From Pusillimonas caeni (lineage in GTDB: Bacteria; Pseudomonadota; Gammaproteobacteria; Burkholderiales; Burkholderiaceae_B): DNA of 64,000 nucleotides. The translations under genes and the position numbers were made by a program. The notes beneath the pieces are model-generated. The model was not told the origin of the DNA. It worked only from the letters and a program-made list of their open reading frames with translations, and did no database searches. Positions 49,625 through 58,886 of this stretch are shown here, one piece after another (the first letter of the stretch is position 1; each line of letters begins with the position of its first letter). The stretch spans positions 711,750 through 775,749 of the forward strand of contig NZ_PDUW01000001.1 of the NCBI RefSeq assembly GCF_003545815.1, read 5' to 3'.

Positions 49625-50496
49625 TGCTGACCATTCTGTTCGACGGTGTTGCCTACGGCATGCTGCTGTTCGTGCTGGCGATAGGCTTGTCCGTGACTCT
49701 GGGCCTGATGAATTTCATCAACCTGGCGCACGGCGCCTTCGCCATGGCCGGCGGGTACGTCACGGTGCTGCTCATGCGGCACTATGGCGTCCCCTTCCTG
49801 CTGTGCGTGCCCATTGCCTTCGTCGTCACGGCGGCAATGGGCGCCGTCCTCGAACGTATCCTGTATCGGGCGATGTACGACAAGCCGGCGCTGGACCAGG
49901 TGCTGTTCTCCATCGGCCTGGCCTTCATCGCCGTCACCATCGTGGACTACAGCATCGGATCCAGCGAACAGATCATCCAGCTTCCCCAGTGGCTTCGGGG
50001 CCGCACCGAGCTGGTGTTCGGCGACCACGTGCTGGCCATGGGCCACTACCGGCTGCTGATCATCGCGGTGTGCATCGCCCTGACCTTCGTCCTGCAATAC
50101 ATCCTGACGCGCACCCGGTTCGGCAGCCGGCTGCGCGCCGCCGTCGACGACCAGCGCGTGGCCGACGGGCTGGGCATCAACGTCAACGTCATATTCCTGT
50201 CGACCTTCGCGGTCGGCTCCGGCCTGGCCGGGGTGGGCGGCGCGCTGGGCTCGGAAGTGCTGGGCCTGGACCCCACCTTTCCCTTCAAGTTCATGATCTA
50301 TTTCCTGATCGTCGTCGCAATCGGCGGCACATCTTCCCTTTCGGGCCCGTTGCTGGCCTCTCTGATCCTGGGAATCGCCGACGTCACGGGAAAGTACTAC
50401 ATGCCCAAACTGGGGTCCTTCATCGTGTACGCGGTCATGATCGTGATCCTGCTGTGGCGGCCTGAAGGCCTGTTCGTGAAGAGAGGCGCGCGATGA
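49624..50496 (+). CDS. livH: Branched-chain-type ABC permease LivH
   Basis: A 290-residue membrane protein: GVAYGMLLFVLAIGLSVTLG, MNFINLAHGAFAMAGGYVTV and ADGLGINVNVIFLSTFAVGS. Overlaps livK upstream and livM downstream (ATGA at 50493-50496). Confidence 0.9.
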   Translation: MLTILFDGVAYGMLLFVLAIGLSVTLGLMNFINLAHGAFAMAGGYVTVLLMRHYGVPFLLCVPIAFVVTAAMGAVLERILYRAMYDKPALDQVLFSIGLAFIAVTIVDYSIGSSEQIIQLPQWLRGRTELVFGDHVLAMGHYRLLIIAVCIALTFVLQYILTRTRFGSRLRAAVDDQRVADGLGINVNVIFLSTFAVGSGLAGVGGALGSEVLGLDPTFPFKFMIYFLIVVAIGGTSSLSGPLLASLILGIADVTGKYYMPKLGSFIVYAVMIVILLWRPEGLFVKRGAR

Positions 50497-51470
50497 CGAC
50501 AATCACCGTTCAAGACGTTCTGCACAGAAGGGCCCGCCTCAGGCCCTGGGAGCCCCTGCTCTGGCTGGCGCCCTTCCTGGTCGTGGCCGCTTTTCCGGGC
50601 ACCTCCTTCCTGATCAACCAGATGGCCATCATGGCCGTGTTCGCAATTTCGCTGGACCTGGTCTTGGGATACACCGGCATCATGTCCCTGGGCCATGCGG
50701 CGTTCTTCGGCATGGGCGCCTTCGCAGCCGGCCTGTTCGCAAAATTCGTCATGCCCGAGCCCATTGTGGGGCTGCTGTTCGCGATGGGCGTCGGCGGGCT
50801 GACCGCCTTCCTCTGCAGCTTCACCATCCTGCGCGGCAGCGAGCTCACCGTCGTGATGGTGACTCTGGGCGTGTCGCTCATCCTGCTCGAGATCGGCAAC
50901 TACATGACCTGGCTGACCGGCGGCGCCGACGGTCTGCAAGGAATAATGATGGGTCCCGTGCTGGGTGTGTTCCCCTTCACCTTCGACGGGGTCACGGCGG
51001 CCTATTACTCCCTCGCGATCCTGCTCGTGTTTCTCTTCATCTGCCGCCGCATCGTCGGCTCGCCATTCGGCAACAGCCTGCGGGCCATCCGCGACAACCG
51101 CCTGCGGGCCGCCGCCATAGGCATAGACACCCACCGGCGCATCGTTATGGGCTACACCCTGGCGGGAGCCGTCGCCGCCGCGGCGGGCGCCGTTCAAACG
51201 CACAGCATGAGCTTCGTATCGCTGGAGGCCTTCAGCTTCGAAAAATCGGCGGACGTCCTGCTCATGGTCGTGATCGGAGGCACCGGCTGGCTGTATGGCG
51301 GCGTGGTGGGCGCCGTGGTGTTCAGCGGCCTGCACCACGTCCTGTCCGACCTCACCCCCCAGTACTGGACCTTCTGGGTCGGCCTGTTCCTGGTGATACT
51401 GATGCGCGTCGGCCGCGACCGGCTGATACGGCCATGGACCTGGTTCAAAACGGGAGGCTCGCATGACTGA
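50493..51470 (+). CDS. livM: Branched-chain-type ABC permease LivM
   Basis: A 325-residue membrane protein with SLDLVLGYTGIMSLGHAAFF and the EAA-like loop NRLRAAAIGIDTHRRIVMGY. It overlaps livG by eight bases. Confidence 0.9.
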   Translation: MTTITVQDVLHRRARLRPWEPLLWLAPFLVVAAFPGTSFLINQMAIMAVFAISLDLVLGYTGIMSLGHAAFFGMGAFAAGLFAKFVMPEPIVGLLFAMGVGGLTAFLCSFTILRGSELTVVMVTLGVSLILLEIGNYMTWLTGGADGLQGIMMGPVLGVFPFTFDGVTAAYYSLAILLVFLFICRRIVGSPFGNSLRAIRDNRLRAAAIGIDTHRRIVMGYTLAGAVAAAAGAVQTHSMSFVSLEAFSFEKSADVLLMVVIGGTGWLYGGVVGAVVFSGLHHVLSDLTPQYWTFWVGLFLVILMRVGRDRLIRPWTWFKTGGSHD

Positions 51471-52257
51471 CGAGCTTTACGTGCTGTCGGCTTCCGGCTT
51501 GTCCAGGCGCTTCGGCGGGCTGATCGCCATCGACAATGTGTCGCTGAACCTCAAGAAAGGCGCGCGCCACGCCCTGATCGGTCCCAACGGCGCCGGAAAG
51601 ACCACCTTCGTCAATTTACTGACGGGCGTCCTGCGCCCGTCCAGCGGCACCATACTTCTGAACGGCGACGACATCACCCGGCTGCCGGTCCACAAACGGT
51701 CCAGGCGCGGCCTGGTCCGCACCTTCCAGATCAATCAGCTGTTCGAATCGCTGACTCCCCTCGAGACGCTGGCCATCGTCATCAGCGAGCGCGCCGGCCT
51801 GGGCACGAAGCTATGGCGGCCGCTGGGCGCCGATCCGTCGATCGCCCGGCGCTGCCACGAACTGCTGCAGCAGCTTCGCCTTCTGGACGTCATGGACCGG
51901 CCCACCAAGCAATTGCCCTACGGCAAGCGCCGCCAGCTCGAAATCGCCATTGCGCTGGCGTGCGACCCCAAGGTTCTGCTGCTGGATGAGCCCGTCGCCG
52001 GCGTTCCGGCAGGCGAGCGGAGCGAACTCCTGAGCATCATCGCCTCGCTTCCCGAGGACATTTCCATTCTGCTCATCGAGCATGACATGGATCTCGTTTT
52101 CAGCTTCGCGACCGGCATGACCGTGCTGGTGAACGGCTCCCTCTTGATGGAGGCCGACCCCGCCACGGTGTCGAACGACCCCCGCGTCAAAGAGGTGTAT
52201 CTGGGGCATGGCGCCCCGGCCGCCGCGTCCACGCCGATAGAGGTGCGCTATGCCTGA
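51463..52257 (+). CDS. livG: Branched-chain-type ABC transporter ATPase LivG
   Basis: A 264-residue ATPase: Walker A IGPNGAGKTTFVNLLTGVL, RGLVRTFQINQLFESLTPLE, signature region LPYGKRRQLEIAIALA and Walker B VLLLDEPVAGVPAGERSE. It overlaps livM and livF by eight bases at each end. Confidence 0.9.
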   Translation: MTDELYVLSASGLSRRFGGLIAIDNVSLNLKKGARHALIGPNGAGKTTFVNLLTGVLRPSSGTILLNGDDITRLPVHKRSRRGLVRTFQINQLFESLTPLETLAIVISERAGLGTKLWRPLGADPSIARRCHELLQQLRLLDVMDRPTKQLPYGKRRQLEIAIALACDPKVLLLDEPVAGVPAGERSELLSIIASLPEDISILLIEHDMDLVFSFATGMTVLVNGSLLMEADPATVSNDPRVKEVYLGHGAPAAASTPIEVRYA

Positions 52258-52954
52258 ACTGTTAAGCGTCGAAGGCCTGCGTGCGGGCTATGCCGATGCC
52301 GTCGTGCTGAACGATGTCTCGCTTTCGCTCGGCCAGGGCGAAACGCTGGCCTTGCTCGGGCGCAACGGCACCGGCAAGACAACGCTGATCGACACGCTGG
52401 TCGGCGTGACCACGCGCTACAAAGGCTCCATTCGCCTTTCCAGCCAGCCGCTCGAGCACTGCGCGCCGCATGTACGCGCCCGGGCGGGCATAGGCTGGGT
52501 GCCCCAGGAGCGCAACATCTTCAAGTCGCTTACCGTCCACGAGAACCTGACTGCCGTGGCGCGGCCGGGCGCGTGGACGGCCTCCAAGGTCTACGAGATG
52601 TTCCCCAGGCTTTCGGAACGAAAAGAAAACATGGGCAGCCAGTTGTCCGGCGGCGAACAGCAGATGCTCGCCATCGGCCGCGCCCTGGTGCTCAATCCGA
52701 AACTCTTGCTGCTGGACGAGCCCACCGAAGGGCTGGCGCCCATCCTGGTCGAAGAAGTACTGAAAGGGGTGGAGCGCGTGGCGCGCGACGAGGGCCTCAG
52801 CGTCATCATCGTCGAGCAGCATCCCCACTTGATCCTGACCATTTCCCAGCGCGCGGTGGTACTTGAACGGGGCGCGGTCGTTCATCAAGGCGCGGCTGGC
52901 GAACTGCAGCGGGACAACGCGCTGTTGAACCGCCTGCTGGGCGTTTGCAGCTGA
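52250..52954 (+). CDS. livF: Branched-chain-type ABC transporter ATPase LivF
   Basis: A 234-residue ATPase: Walker A LGRNGTGKTTLIDTLVGV, VPQERNIFKSLTVHENL, signature LSGGEQQMLAIGRALVL and Walker B LLLLDEPTEGLAPILVE. It completes the second Liv system; the Rieske oxygenase gene follows after 30 bp. Confidence 0.9.
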   Translation: MPELLSVEGLRAGYADAVVLNDVSLSLGQGETLALLGRNGTGKTTLIDTLVGVTTRYKGSIRLSSQPLEHCAPHVRARAGIGWVPQERNIFKSLTVHENLTAVARPGAWTASKVYEMFPRLSERKENMGSQLSGGEQQMLAIGRALVLNPKLLLLDEPTEGLAPILVEEVLKGVERVARDEGLSVIIVEQHPHLILTISQRAVVLERGAVVHQGAAGELQRDNALLNRLLGVCS

Positions 52955-52984
52955 ACCGACGACAAGAAAATATAGGAGACCATC

Positions 52985-54070
52985 ATGTTCATTCGAAATA
53001 CCTGGTACGTTGCCGGCTTCGAGCACGAATTCGACCAGCCCTTCATCGCCCGGCGCATACTCGACACGCCGCTGATCATGTACCGCACGTCGCTGGGGCG
53101 GTACACGGCCATGGACGACAGCTGCCCGCACCGTCTGCTGCCGCTGTCCAAGGGCAAGCGGGTGGGGGACGAGATGCAATGCGGCTACCACGGCATGTGC
53201 TTTTCAGCCGACGGACAGTGCACCAAGGTTCCCGGCCAGACCAACATCCCCTCGGCCGCCCACGTCAAGACATATCCGCTCGAGGCGCTCTATGGCTTCG
53301 TGTGGATCTGGATGGGCGACGCCGACCTGGCGGACACGGGCCTGATACCCGACGTGCATTGGCACAGCAGCCCCGATTGGGCCTCGTCGCGGGGCTACCA
53401 TCACATCGAAGCCCACTACACCCTGCTCAACGACAACCTGCTCGACCTCAGCCACGAAACCTATGTGCACAGCCGAACCATAGGCAACGACGAAGAAGAG
53501 TCCATCGCCGGCTACACGGCCAAGGTCTCGGTCGAACACGACTGTCTGGTGCGCGCCCATCGCGAGATGCCCAACATCGAGGCGCCGCCCTTCTTCGAGC
53601 TGGTCATAGGCCGGCCCTGCCAGATCAATCGCTGGCAATCGGCCATCCACCTCGTTCCGTCCATCAATCTGACGGTGGTGGGCGTGCATCCCATCGAAGA
53701 AGACCGCACGGCGGCGCGCATCGGCCATGTGCTGCACCTGCTGACTCCCGAGTCGGAAACGGGCACGCATTATTTCTGGGCTTTCGTGCGCAACTACCGG
53801 CTGGACAACGCCGACCTGACCGAAGGCATCCGCAAGGCCTCTTCCGCCACCTTCGACGAAGACAAAGAAGTGCTCGAAATCCAGCAACAGCAGATGGAGC
53901 GGCGCAAGACCCCCGTGCCGCACGTGGCCATCAAGCTCGACGAGGCCCCCATTCGCGCGCGGCGTCTGCTGGAGCAGAGGGCCGCTCAAGAAGCGAGCAA
54001 CCCCCGCCACGTCGTCGCCCCGCCGGCGCTCGTCCCCGAGCACTCCTTCGCCGTCCTCGAGGAAGCCTGA
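52985..54070 (+). CDS. Rieske non-heme iron oxygenase, VanA-like
   Basis: A 361-residue aromatic ring-hydroxylating or demethylating oxygenase alpha subunit. Rieske cluster ligands: Cys47 and His49 in DDSCPHRLLPLS, Cys66 and His69 in MQCGYHGMCF. Mononuclear iron site: NDNLLDLSHETYVH with Asp154, His157 and His162. The N-terminus FIRNTWYVAGFEHEF and overall length match vanillate O-demethylase oxygenase (VanA) and related type I monooxygenases. No VanB-type reductase is encoded in the window. GGAGACCATC precedes the ATG. Probably demethylates or hydroxylates the compound imported by the adjacent Liv system. Confidence 0.88.
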   Translation: MFIRNTWYVAGFEHEFDQPFIARRILDTPLIMYRTSLGRYTAMDDSCPHRLLPLSKGKRVGDEMQCGYHGMCFSADGQCTKVPGQTNIPSAAHVKTYPLEALYGFVWIWMGDADLADTGLIPDVHWHSSPDWASSRGYHHIEAHYTLLNDNLLDLSHETYVHSRTIGNDEEESIAGYTAKVSVEHDCLVRAHREMPNIEAPPFFELVIGRPCQINRWQSAIHLVPSINLTVVGVHPIEEDRTAARIGHVLHLLTPESETGTHYFWAFVRNYRLDNADLTEGIRKASSATFDEDKEVLEIQQQQMERRKTPVPHVAIKLDEAPIRARRLLEQRAAQEASNPRHVVAPPALVPEHSFAVLEEA

Positions 54071-54111
54071 GCTGCTTGCCGGACCACCCTGCCAACCCTA
54101 CGGAGAACATA

Positions 54112-55713
54112 GTGACCGCGGACCCGAACGCCCTGGGCATCGATGAACAGACCGCCGCACAACTCGCGCCCACGGGTGTGTTGCGGGTCGCCCTGAATCT
54201 CGGCAACCCATTGCTGGTGCAGAAAAGCCCCCATGACGGCCGCCTGGCGGGCGTGACGGTGGACATGGCGCACGACATCGCCCGGCGCCTCGGCGTGCCG
54301 GTCGAGTTCAAGGAATTCGATTCGGCCGGCAAAGTGTCCCAATGCGCAGCCCAGGACGTCTGGGATGTCGCCTTCCTGGCCATCGACCCTCAAAGAGCAG
54401 TCGACATCGTCTATTCAGAGCCCTACGTCCACATCGAGGGCACCTACATGGTGCCCGACGATTCGCCCATTCAAGACGTGGAAGAGGTCGATGCGCCCGG
54501 AATGAGCGTCGCGGTGGGCGAAGGCACCGCGTACGATCTCTTCCTGACCCGCCACCTGAGCCAGGCCCGCATCGTCCGCTTCGGGACATCGGAAGAATCC
54601 ATGCAGCGGTTTGCGGACGAGGGCGTGGACGTCGCCGCCGGCATACGGCAGGCGCTGCAGATGGCCGCCGACGAGCAAGGCGGGCTGCGCGTGCTGGACG
54701 GCTGCTTCACTCTGATCAAGCAGGCGGCGGGCTGCCCCAAGGGCCGGCCCGAGGCCTCCGCCTTTCTGCGGACCTACATCGAGCATGCAAAGCGAAGCGG
54801 GTTCGTGGCGGAAAGCTTCAAGCGCAACGGGCAGCCCGCTCTGTTCATTCCCATCGCCGACACCTCGTCGGCGCCGCAAAGCCGGACAGTGCGGCTGGAC
54901 GACGGACTGTCCCTGTTCGTCGAGACGGCGGGACCCGCCGACGCCGCACAGTGCCTCGTGCTGCTGCACTCGCTCGGCATGGACCATGCCTTCTGGGACC
55001 AGGTCGCGCCGGCGCTTTCCGAACATGCCAGGGTCGTGACGCTCGATCTGCGCGGCCACGGAAAAAGCAGCAAGCCCGATGGGCCCTACACCATCGCCCA
55101 AATGGCGGCGGACGTGCGCGCCGCATTGCGGCAGCTGGACTGCGGCCGCGTGCTCATCGCCGGCGCCTCCATGGGCGGTTGCGTCGCGCTGCAGTTCGCC
55201 ATCGACAACCCCGACATCACCGACGGGCTGGGGCTGATAGACACCACCGCCTGGTATGGCGACAGCGCGGCCCAGGACTGGAGCCAGCGCGCCGCCAAGG
55301 CGCGCAGCGAGGGCTTCGGCAGCATGGTGGAATTCCAGAAGACCCGATGGTTCGGCGACGCCTTCCGGCAGCAGCACGGCCGTCTGGTGGAGCACTGTGT
55401 AAGCGCCTTTCTGGCCAACGACCTGGAAGGCTATGCGGCGAGCTGCCAGGCGCTGGGCGCCTTCGATGCGCGCAAGGCCCTCGGCGAGCTCGAGATGCCC
55501 GTATCCATCGCGGTGGGCGAGGACGATTACGCAACGCCCGTCGAGATGGCCAAGGCGATGCGCGACGCCATCGCGGGGGCCGAACTAAGCGTCATCCCGG
55601 GCGCGCGGCACTTTACTCCCATCGAAGCACCGGGACCGATCATACGCATGCTGACTGCCCTGGCCCGCCGGGCCGGCCAGCCCAGCAGCCATATCGCGGA
55701 GACCAAACAATGA
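54112..55713 (+). CDS. Fusion of solute-binding-protein domain and alpha/beta hydrolase
   Basis: A 533-residue protein in one uninterrupted frame. Residues 18-240 form a family 3 solute-binding (PBPb) fold: TGVLRVALNLGNPLLVQKSP, VTVDMAHDIARRLGVPVEF, FLAIDPQRAVDIVYSEPYV, VAVGEGTAYDLFLTRHL. There is no signal peptide, so it should be cytoplasmic. Residues 255-525 form an alpha/beta hydrolase of the enol-lactonase type: LLHSLGMDHAFWDQV, GASMGG with Ser353, Asp471 in GEDDYATP and His500 in PGARHFTP. The start is GTG 54112 with GGAGA five bases before it. It overlaps the next gene by ATGA. The binding domain may act as a substrate-presenting or allosteric module; I know of no described role for this pairing. 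Confidence 0.8.
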   Translation: MTADPNALGIDEQTAAQLAPTGVLRVALNLGNPLLVQKSPHDGRLAGVTVDMAHDIARRLGVPVEFKEFDSAGKVSQCAAQDVWDVAFLAIDPQRAVDIVYSEPYVHIEGTYMVPDDSPIQDVEEVDAPGMSVAVGEGTAYDLFLTRHLSQARIVRFGTSEESMQRFADEGVDVAAGIRQALQMAADEQGGLRVLDGCFTLIKQAAGCPKGRPEASAFLRTYIEHAKRSGFVAESFKRNGQPALFIPIADTSSAPQSRTVRLDDGLSLFVETAGPADAAQCLVLLHSLGMDHAFWDQVAPALSEHARVVTLDLRGHGKSSKPDGPYTIAQMAADVRAALRQLDCGRVLIAGASMGGCVALQFAIDNPDITDGLGLIDTTAWYGDSAAQDWSQRAAKARSEGFGSMVEFQKTRWFGDAFRQQHGRLVEHCVSAFLANDLEGYAASCQALGAFDARKALGELEMPVSIAVGEDDYATPVEMAKAMRDAIAGAELSVIPGARHFTPIEAPGPIIRMLTALARRAGQPSSHIAETKQ

Positions 55714-56576
55714 TTCCCTTCGAATACCTCAAACCCCGCAGCATCGCCGAGGCGATCGGCATGCTGCAGCCCGGCGACCCGGACGTCCGCCCGGTCAGCG
55801 GCGGCACGGCCGTCATGTTGATGATGAAGGCGGGCGTGCTCAGGCCCTCCCGGCTGGTGAGCCTGAGATACGTCGAAGACGAGTACAAGCAGGTGCGCGT
55901 GACGGAGTCGGGCGAGCTGCATATCGGCGGCATGGCCACCCTGTCGTCGCTGGAGCACAACGACGACATCAAGCGCGGATGGCCCGTGCTGGCGAAGGCC
56001 TTTCGCAAGCTTTCAAATGTGCGCGTGCGCAATGTGGCCATGATAGGCGGCAACCTCGCCCATGCCGATCCGCATCTGGACATGCCCCCCGTCATGACCA
56101 TCCTGGGTGCCCGGGTCCAGATCCAGGGCGCCCGCGGCACGCGCGAAATGCTGGTCGAAGAGCTGGTGAAAGGCTATTACGAGACCGCGCTCGAGCCCGG
56201 CGAAATCATCACCAAGGTCATCGTGCCGCCCATGCATGCCGCGAACGCGGCCTACATCAAGGTGACTACGCGAGCCTCCCACGACTGGCCGACCCTGGGC
56301 GTGGCGGTTTGCCTCCAACCCGAGCAAGACAGGCTGCGCCATGCCGAGCTGGTGGTCGGCGCCGCCACCGACCGGCCCACCCGCCTGGCCAGCGTCGCCC
56401 GGTCGCTGGTCGGCATAGAACTGTCCGACCACGCGCTGCGCGAAGCGGGCGAACGCGCCGCGCACGAACTGGACGTGGTCGACGACCAGCATGGCAGCGC
56501 CGAATACAAAAAGCATCTGCTCAGCGTGTATCTGGGACGCGCCGTTCGCCTCGCCGCCCCGGGCGCCGTCAACTAG
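55710..56576 (+). CDS. Molybdenum hydroxylase FAD subunit (CoxM type)
   Basis: A 288-residue FAD-binding medium subunit: FEYLKPRSIAEAIGMLQPG, the FAD-phosphate motif RPVSGGTAVML, the second motif RNVAMIGGNLAHADP and the C-terminal domain GAATDRPTRLASVARSL. It carries electrons from the 2Fe-2S subunit to an acceptor. The start overlaps the fusion gene stop. Gene order here is medium-large-small. Confidence 0.9.
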   Translation: MIPFEYLKPRSIAEAIGMLQPGDPDVRPVSGGTAVMLMMKAGVLRPSRLVSLRYVEDEYKQVRVTESGELHIGGMATLSSLEHNDDIKRGWPVLAKAFRKLSNVRVRNVAMIGGNLAHADPHLDMPPVMTILGARVQIQGARGTREMLVEELVKGYYETALEPGEIITKVIVPPMHAANAAYIKVTTRASHDWPTLGVAVCLQPEQDRLRHAELVVGAATDRPTRLASVARSLVGIELSDHALREAGERAAHELDVVDDQHGSAEYKKHLLSVYLGRAVRLAAPGAVN

Positions 56577-56585
56577 GAGAACACC

Positions 56586-58886
56586 ATGGACACTTCACAC
56601 AAGGCCATGCGCGTACTGGGCACTTCCCGCGGCCGCACCGAAGCCGTCGCGAAGGTCACCGGCCGGGCCGAGTACATCCACAACCTGCGGCTTCCGCGCA
56701 TGCTGCATGCCAAGATGCTGCGCAGCACGATGGCGCATGCGCGCATCCTTTCCATCGACACGGCGCAGGCCCGGGCCGTGCCGGGCGTCCATTCGGTCGT
56801 CACGGCCGAAGACGTCATAAAGGTGATTCCGCAGCCCTACTTCGGCCCGGCCTTCCACGATCAGCCCATATTGGCGGTCGGCAAGGTCCACTATGTCGGC
56901 GAGCCGGTGGCCGTGGTGCTGGCCGAAGACCCCTACATCGCCGAAGAGGCCTCCCACCTCATCGAGGTGGAATACGAAGAGCTGCCCGCCGTCTTCGACG
57001 AAGTGCAGGCCGCCGAATCGAAGATCGTGGTCCACGACGAACTCAAGCCGGCGGGCACCTTTCCCGACCTGAAGCACCTGGCGGGCCGCCGCGGCACCAA
57101 CATCGCGCTCGACTTCCAGGTTCGCAAGGGCGACGTCGAGCAGGCTTTCGCCCAGGCCGATCGAGTATTCGAGCATACGTTCCGCACCCAGCAAGTGATG
57201 CATACGCCCATGGAGCCCATGATTTCGCTGGCCGAACTGACCGGCTCCGGGATCACGCTGCATACCGCCACCCAGAGCCCTTCCTTCGTGCGCCTGGAAA
57301 TCGCCCGCCTTCTCGGCTGGCCCGAGTCGCGCGTGCGTGTCCGCACCGCTTTCCTTGGCGGAGGATTCGGCGCCAAGCTGTACATCAAGCTGGAAGCGCT
57401 GGCCGCCGCCCTCACGCTGCTGGCGCGGCGGCCCGTGCGCGTCGCCCTGACCATGGCCGAGCAGTTCTACACCATCACCAAGCATGGCACCACCTTCAAG
57501 ATCAAGACCGCGGTGGACGGCAGCGGGCGCATCACGGGACGGCAGTGCACCGTATGGTGGAACGGCGGCGCCTATGCCGACATCGGCCCCCGCGTCACGC
57601 AAAAATCGGGCTTCACCGCAACCGGCCCCTACGACATACAGAACGTTGCGGTCGATTCCTACCAGGTCTATACCAATCTGCCGCCGGCGGGCGCTTTTCG
57701 CGGCTTCGGCATCACACAGCTGGTGTGGGCCTACGAAAGCCAGGCCGACATCATCGCCAAAGAGCTGGGAATCGATCCGGTCGAGTTCCGGCGCATGAAT
57801 CTCTTGCGCGAAGGGCAGGCGCACTCCACCGGCACGGTGATGCGCAGCGCCGGGCTGATCGAAGTCCTGGACAGGACGGCGGAACGCATGAACTGGGACC
57901 AGCCCTTCGACCGCGGCAGCGGCACACTGCGTCGCGGCCGGGGCATCGGCGTAGGATTCAAGGCGCTGGTGGCGCCCACCACCTCGGTGGCCATGGTGAC
58001 GCTTTCGGCGGACGGCAGCTGCTTCGTCCATGCGTCCACCGTGGACATGGGCCAGGCCTCCAACACCACCTTGGCCATGATCGCCGCCGAGGTCCTGGAC
58101 ATTTCGCCCGAACGGATCAAGGTCATCGCGCCGGACACCGACGTGACGCCCTACGACATGGCCACGCTGGGTTCGCGCTCGACCTTCCACATGGGGCACG
58201 CCATACGCCTTGCGGCGCAGGACGCCCGCGACAAGATGGAGGCGCTGCGGGCCGAACTGGGCCTGCCCGCGGACGAGCCGCTCGATGCGGCCGCACTGCT
58301 CAAGAAGCGATACGGCATGCAGGCCGGCAACATCGTGGGCTGGGGCAGCTATGTACCCGAATACACCTCGCCCAATAAAGAAACCGGACACTCCGAGAAC
58401 ATCACGCCCAACTGGATGATAGGCGGCTGCGGCATCGAGGTCGAGGTGGACACGGAAACCGGCCAGTTCCGCATTCTTCGCATGGAGAACGTGGTCGATT
58501 GCGGCGCCGTGCTCAATCCCCGAATCGTCGAAAGCCAGGTGTCCGGCGCCGCCATCATGCAGCTGGGCGCGGCCCTGTACGAAGAAATGGAATTCGACGA
58601 AGACGGGCAGCTGCGCAACGCTTCATTCGCCGAATACAAGATTCCGGGCATCACCGACCTGCCGGCCTCCATCCGCAACGACGCAGTTCCCATGCATCAG
58701 TACAACGGCCCCTTCGGTGCCAAGGGCGTGGGCGAAAGCGGCGCGTTTGCAGTGTCTTCGGCCATCGCGGCGGCCATCGACGACGCCGTGGGCGTACGGC
58801 TGACCTCCATGCCCATGAAGCATGAAACCCTGTGCAAGGCCCTGCGCGCGGCCGTCGCCAATCCCATCGAGGAGACCCTTACATGA
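56586..58886 (+). CDS. Molybdenum hydroxylase large subunit (xanthine dehydrogenase family)
   Basis: A 766-residue molybdopterin-cytosine-dinucleotide-type subunit. Recognisable blocks: GRAEYIHNLRLPRMLHAKML, YVGEPVAVVLAEDPYIAEEA, FLGGGFGAKLYIK, PPAGAFRGFGITQ and the catalytic GAKGVGESGAF with Glu717. Carbon monoxide dehydrogenase has a special AYRCSFR loop with the Cys that binds copper; here it is GAFRGFG, so this is not a CO dehydrogenase. It should hydroxylate a heteroaromatic or aromatic carbon next to N or a thioester using water. No XdhC or MCD-maturation gene is seen nearby. Confidence 0.88.
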   Translation: MDTSHKAMRVLGTSRGRTEAVAKVTGRAEYIHNLRLPRMLHAKMLRSTMAHARILSIDTAQARAVPGVHSVVTAEDVIKVIPQPYFGPAFHDQPILAVGKVHYVGEPVAVVLAEDPYIAEEASHLIEVEYEELPAVFDEVQAAESKIVVHDELKPAGTFPDLKHLAGRRGTNIALDFQVRKGDVEQAFAQADRVFEHTFRTQQVMHTPMEPMISLAELTGSGITLHTATQSPSFVRLEIARLLGWPESRVRVRTAFLGGGFGAKLYIKLEALAAALTLLARRPVRVALTMAEQFYTITKHGTTFKIKTAVDGSGRITGRQCTVWWNGGAYADIGPRVTQKSGFTATGPYDIQNVAVDSYQVYTNLPPAGAFRGFGITQLVWAYESQADIIAKELGIDPVEFRRMNLLREGQAHSTGTVMRSAGLIEVLDRTAERMNWDQPFDRGSGTLRRGRGIGVGFKALVAPTTSVAMVTLSADGSCFVHASTVDMGQASNTTLAMIAAEVLDISPERIKVIAPDTDVTPYDMATLGSRSTFHMGHAIRLAAQDARDKMEALRAELGLPADEPLDAAALLKKRYGMQAGNIVGWGSYVPEYTSPNKETGHSENITPNWMIGGCGIEVEVDTETGQFRILRMENVVDCGAVLNPRIVESQVSGAAIMQLGAALYEEMEFDEDGQLRNASFAEYKIPGITDLPASIRNDAVPMHQYNGPFGAKGVGESGAFAVSSAIAAAIDDAVGVRLTSMPMKHETLCKALRAAVANPIEETLT

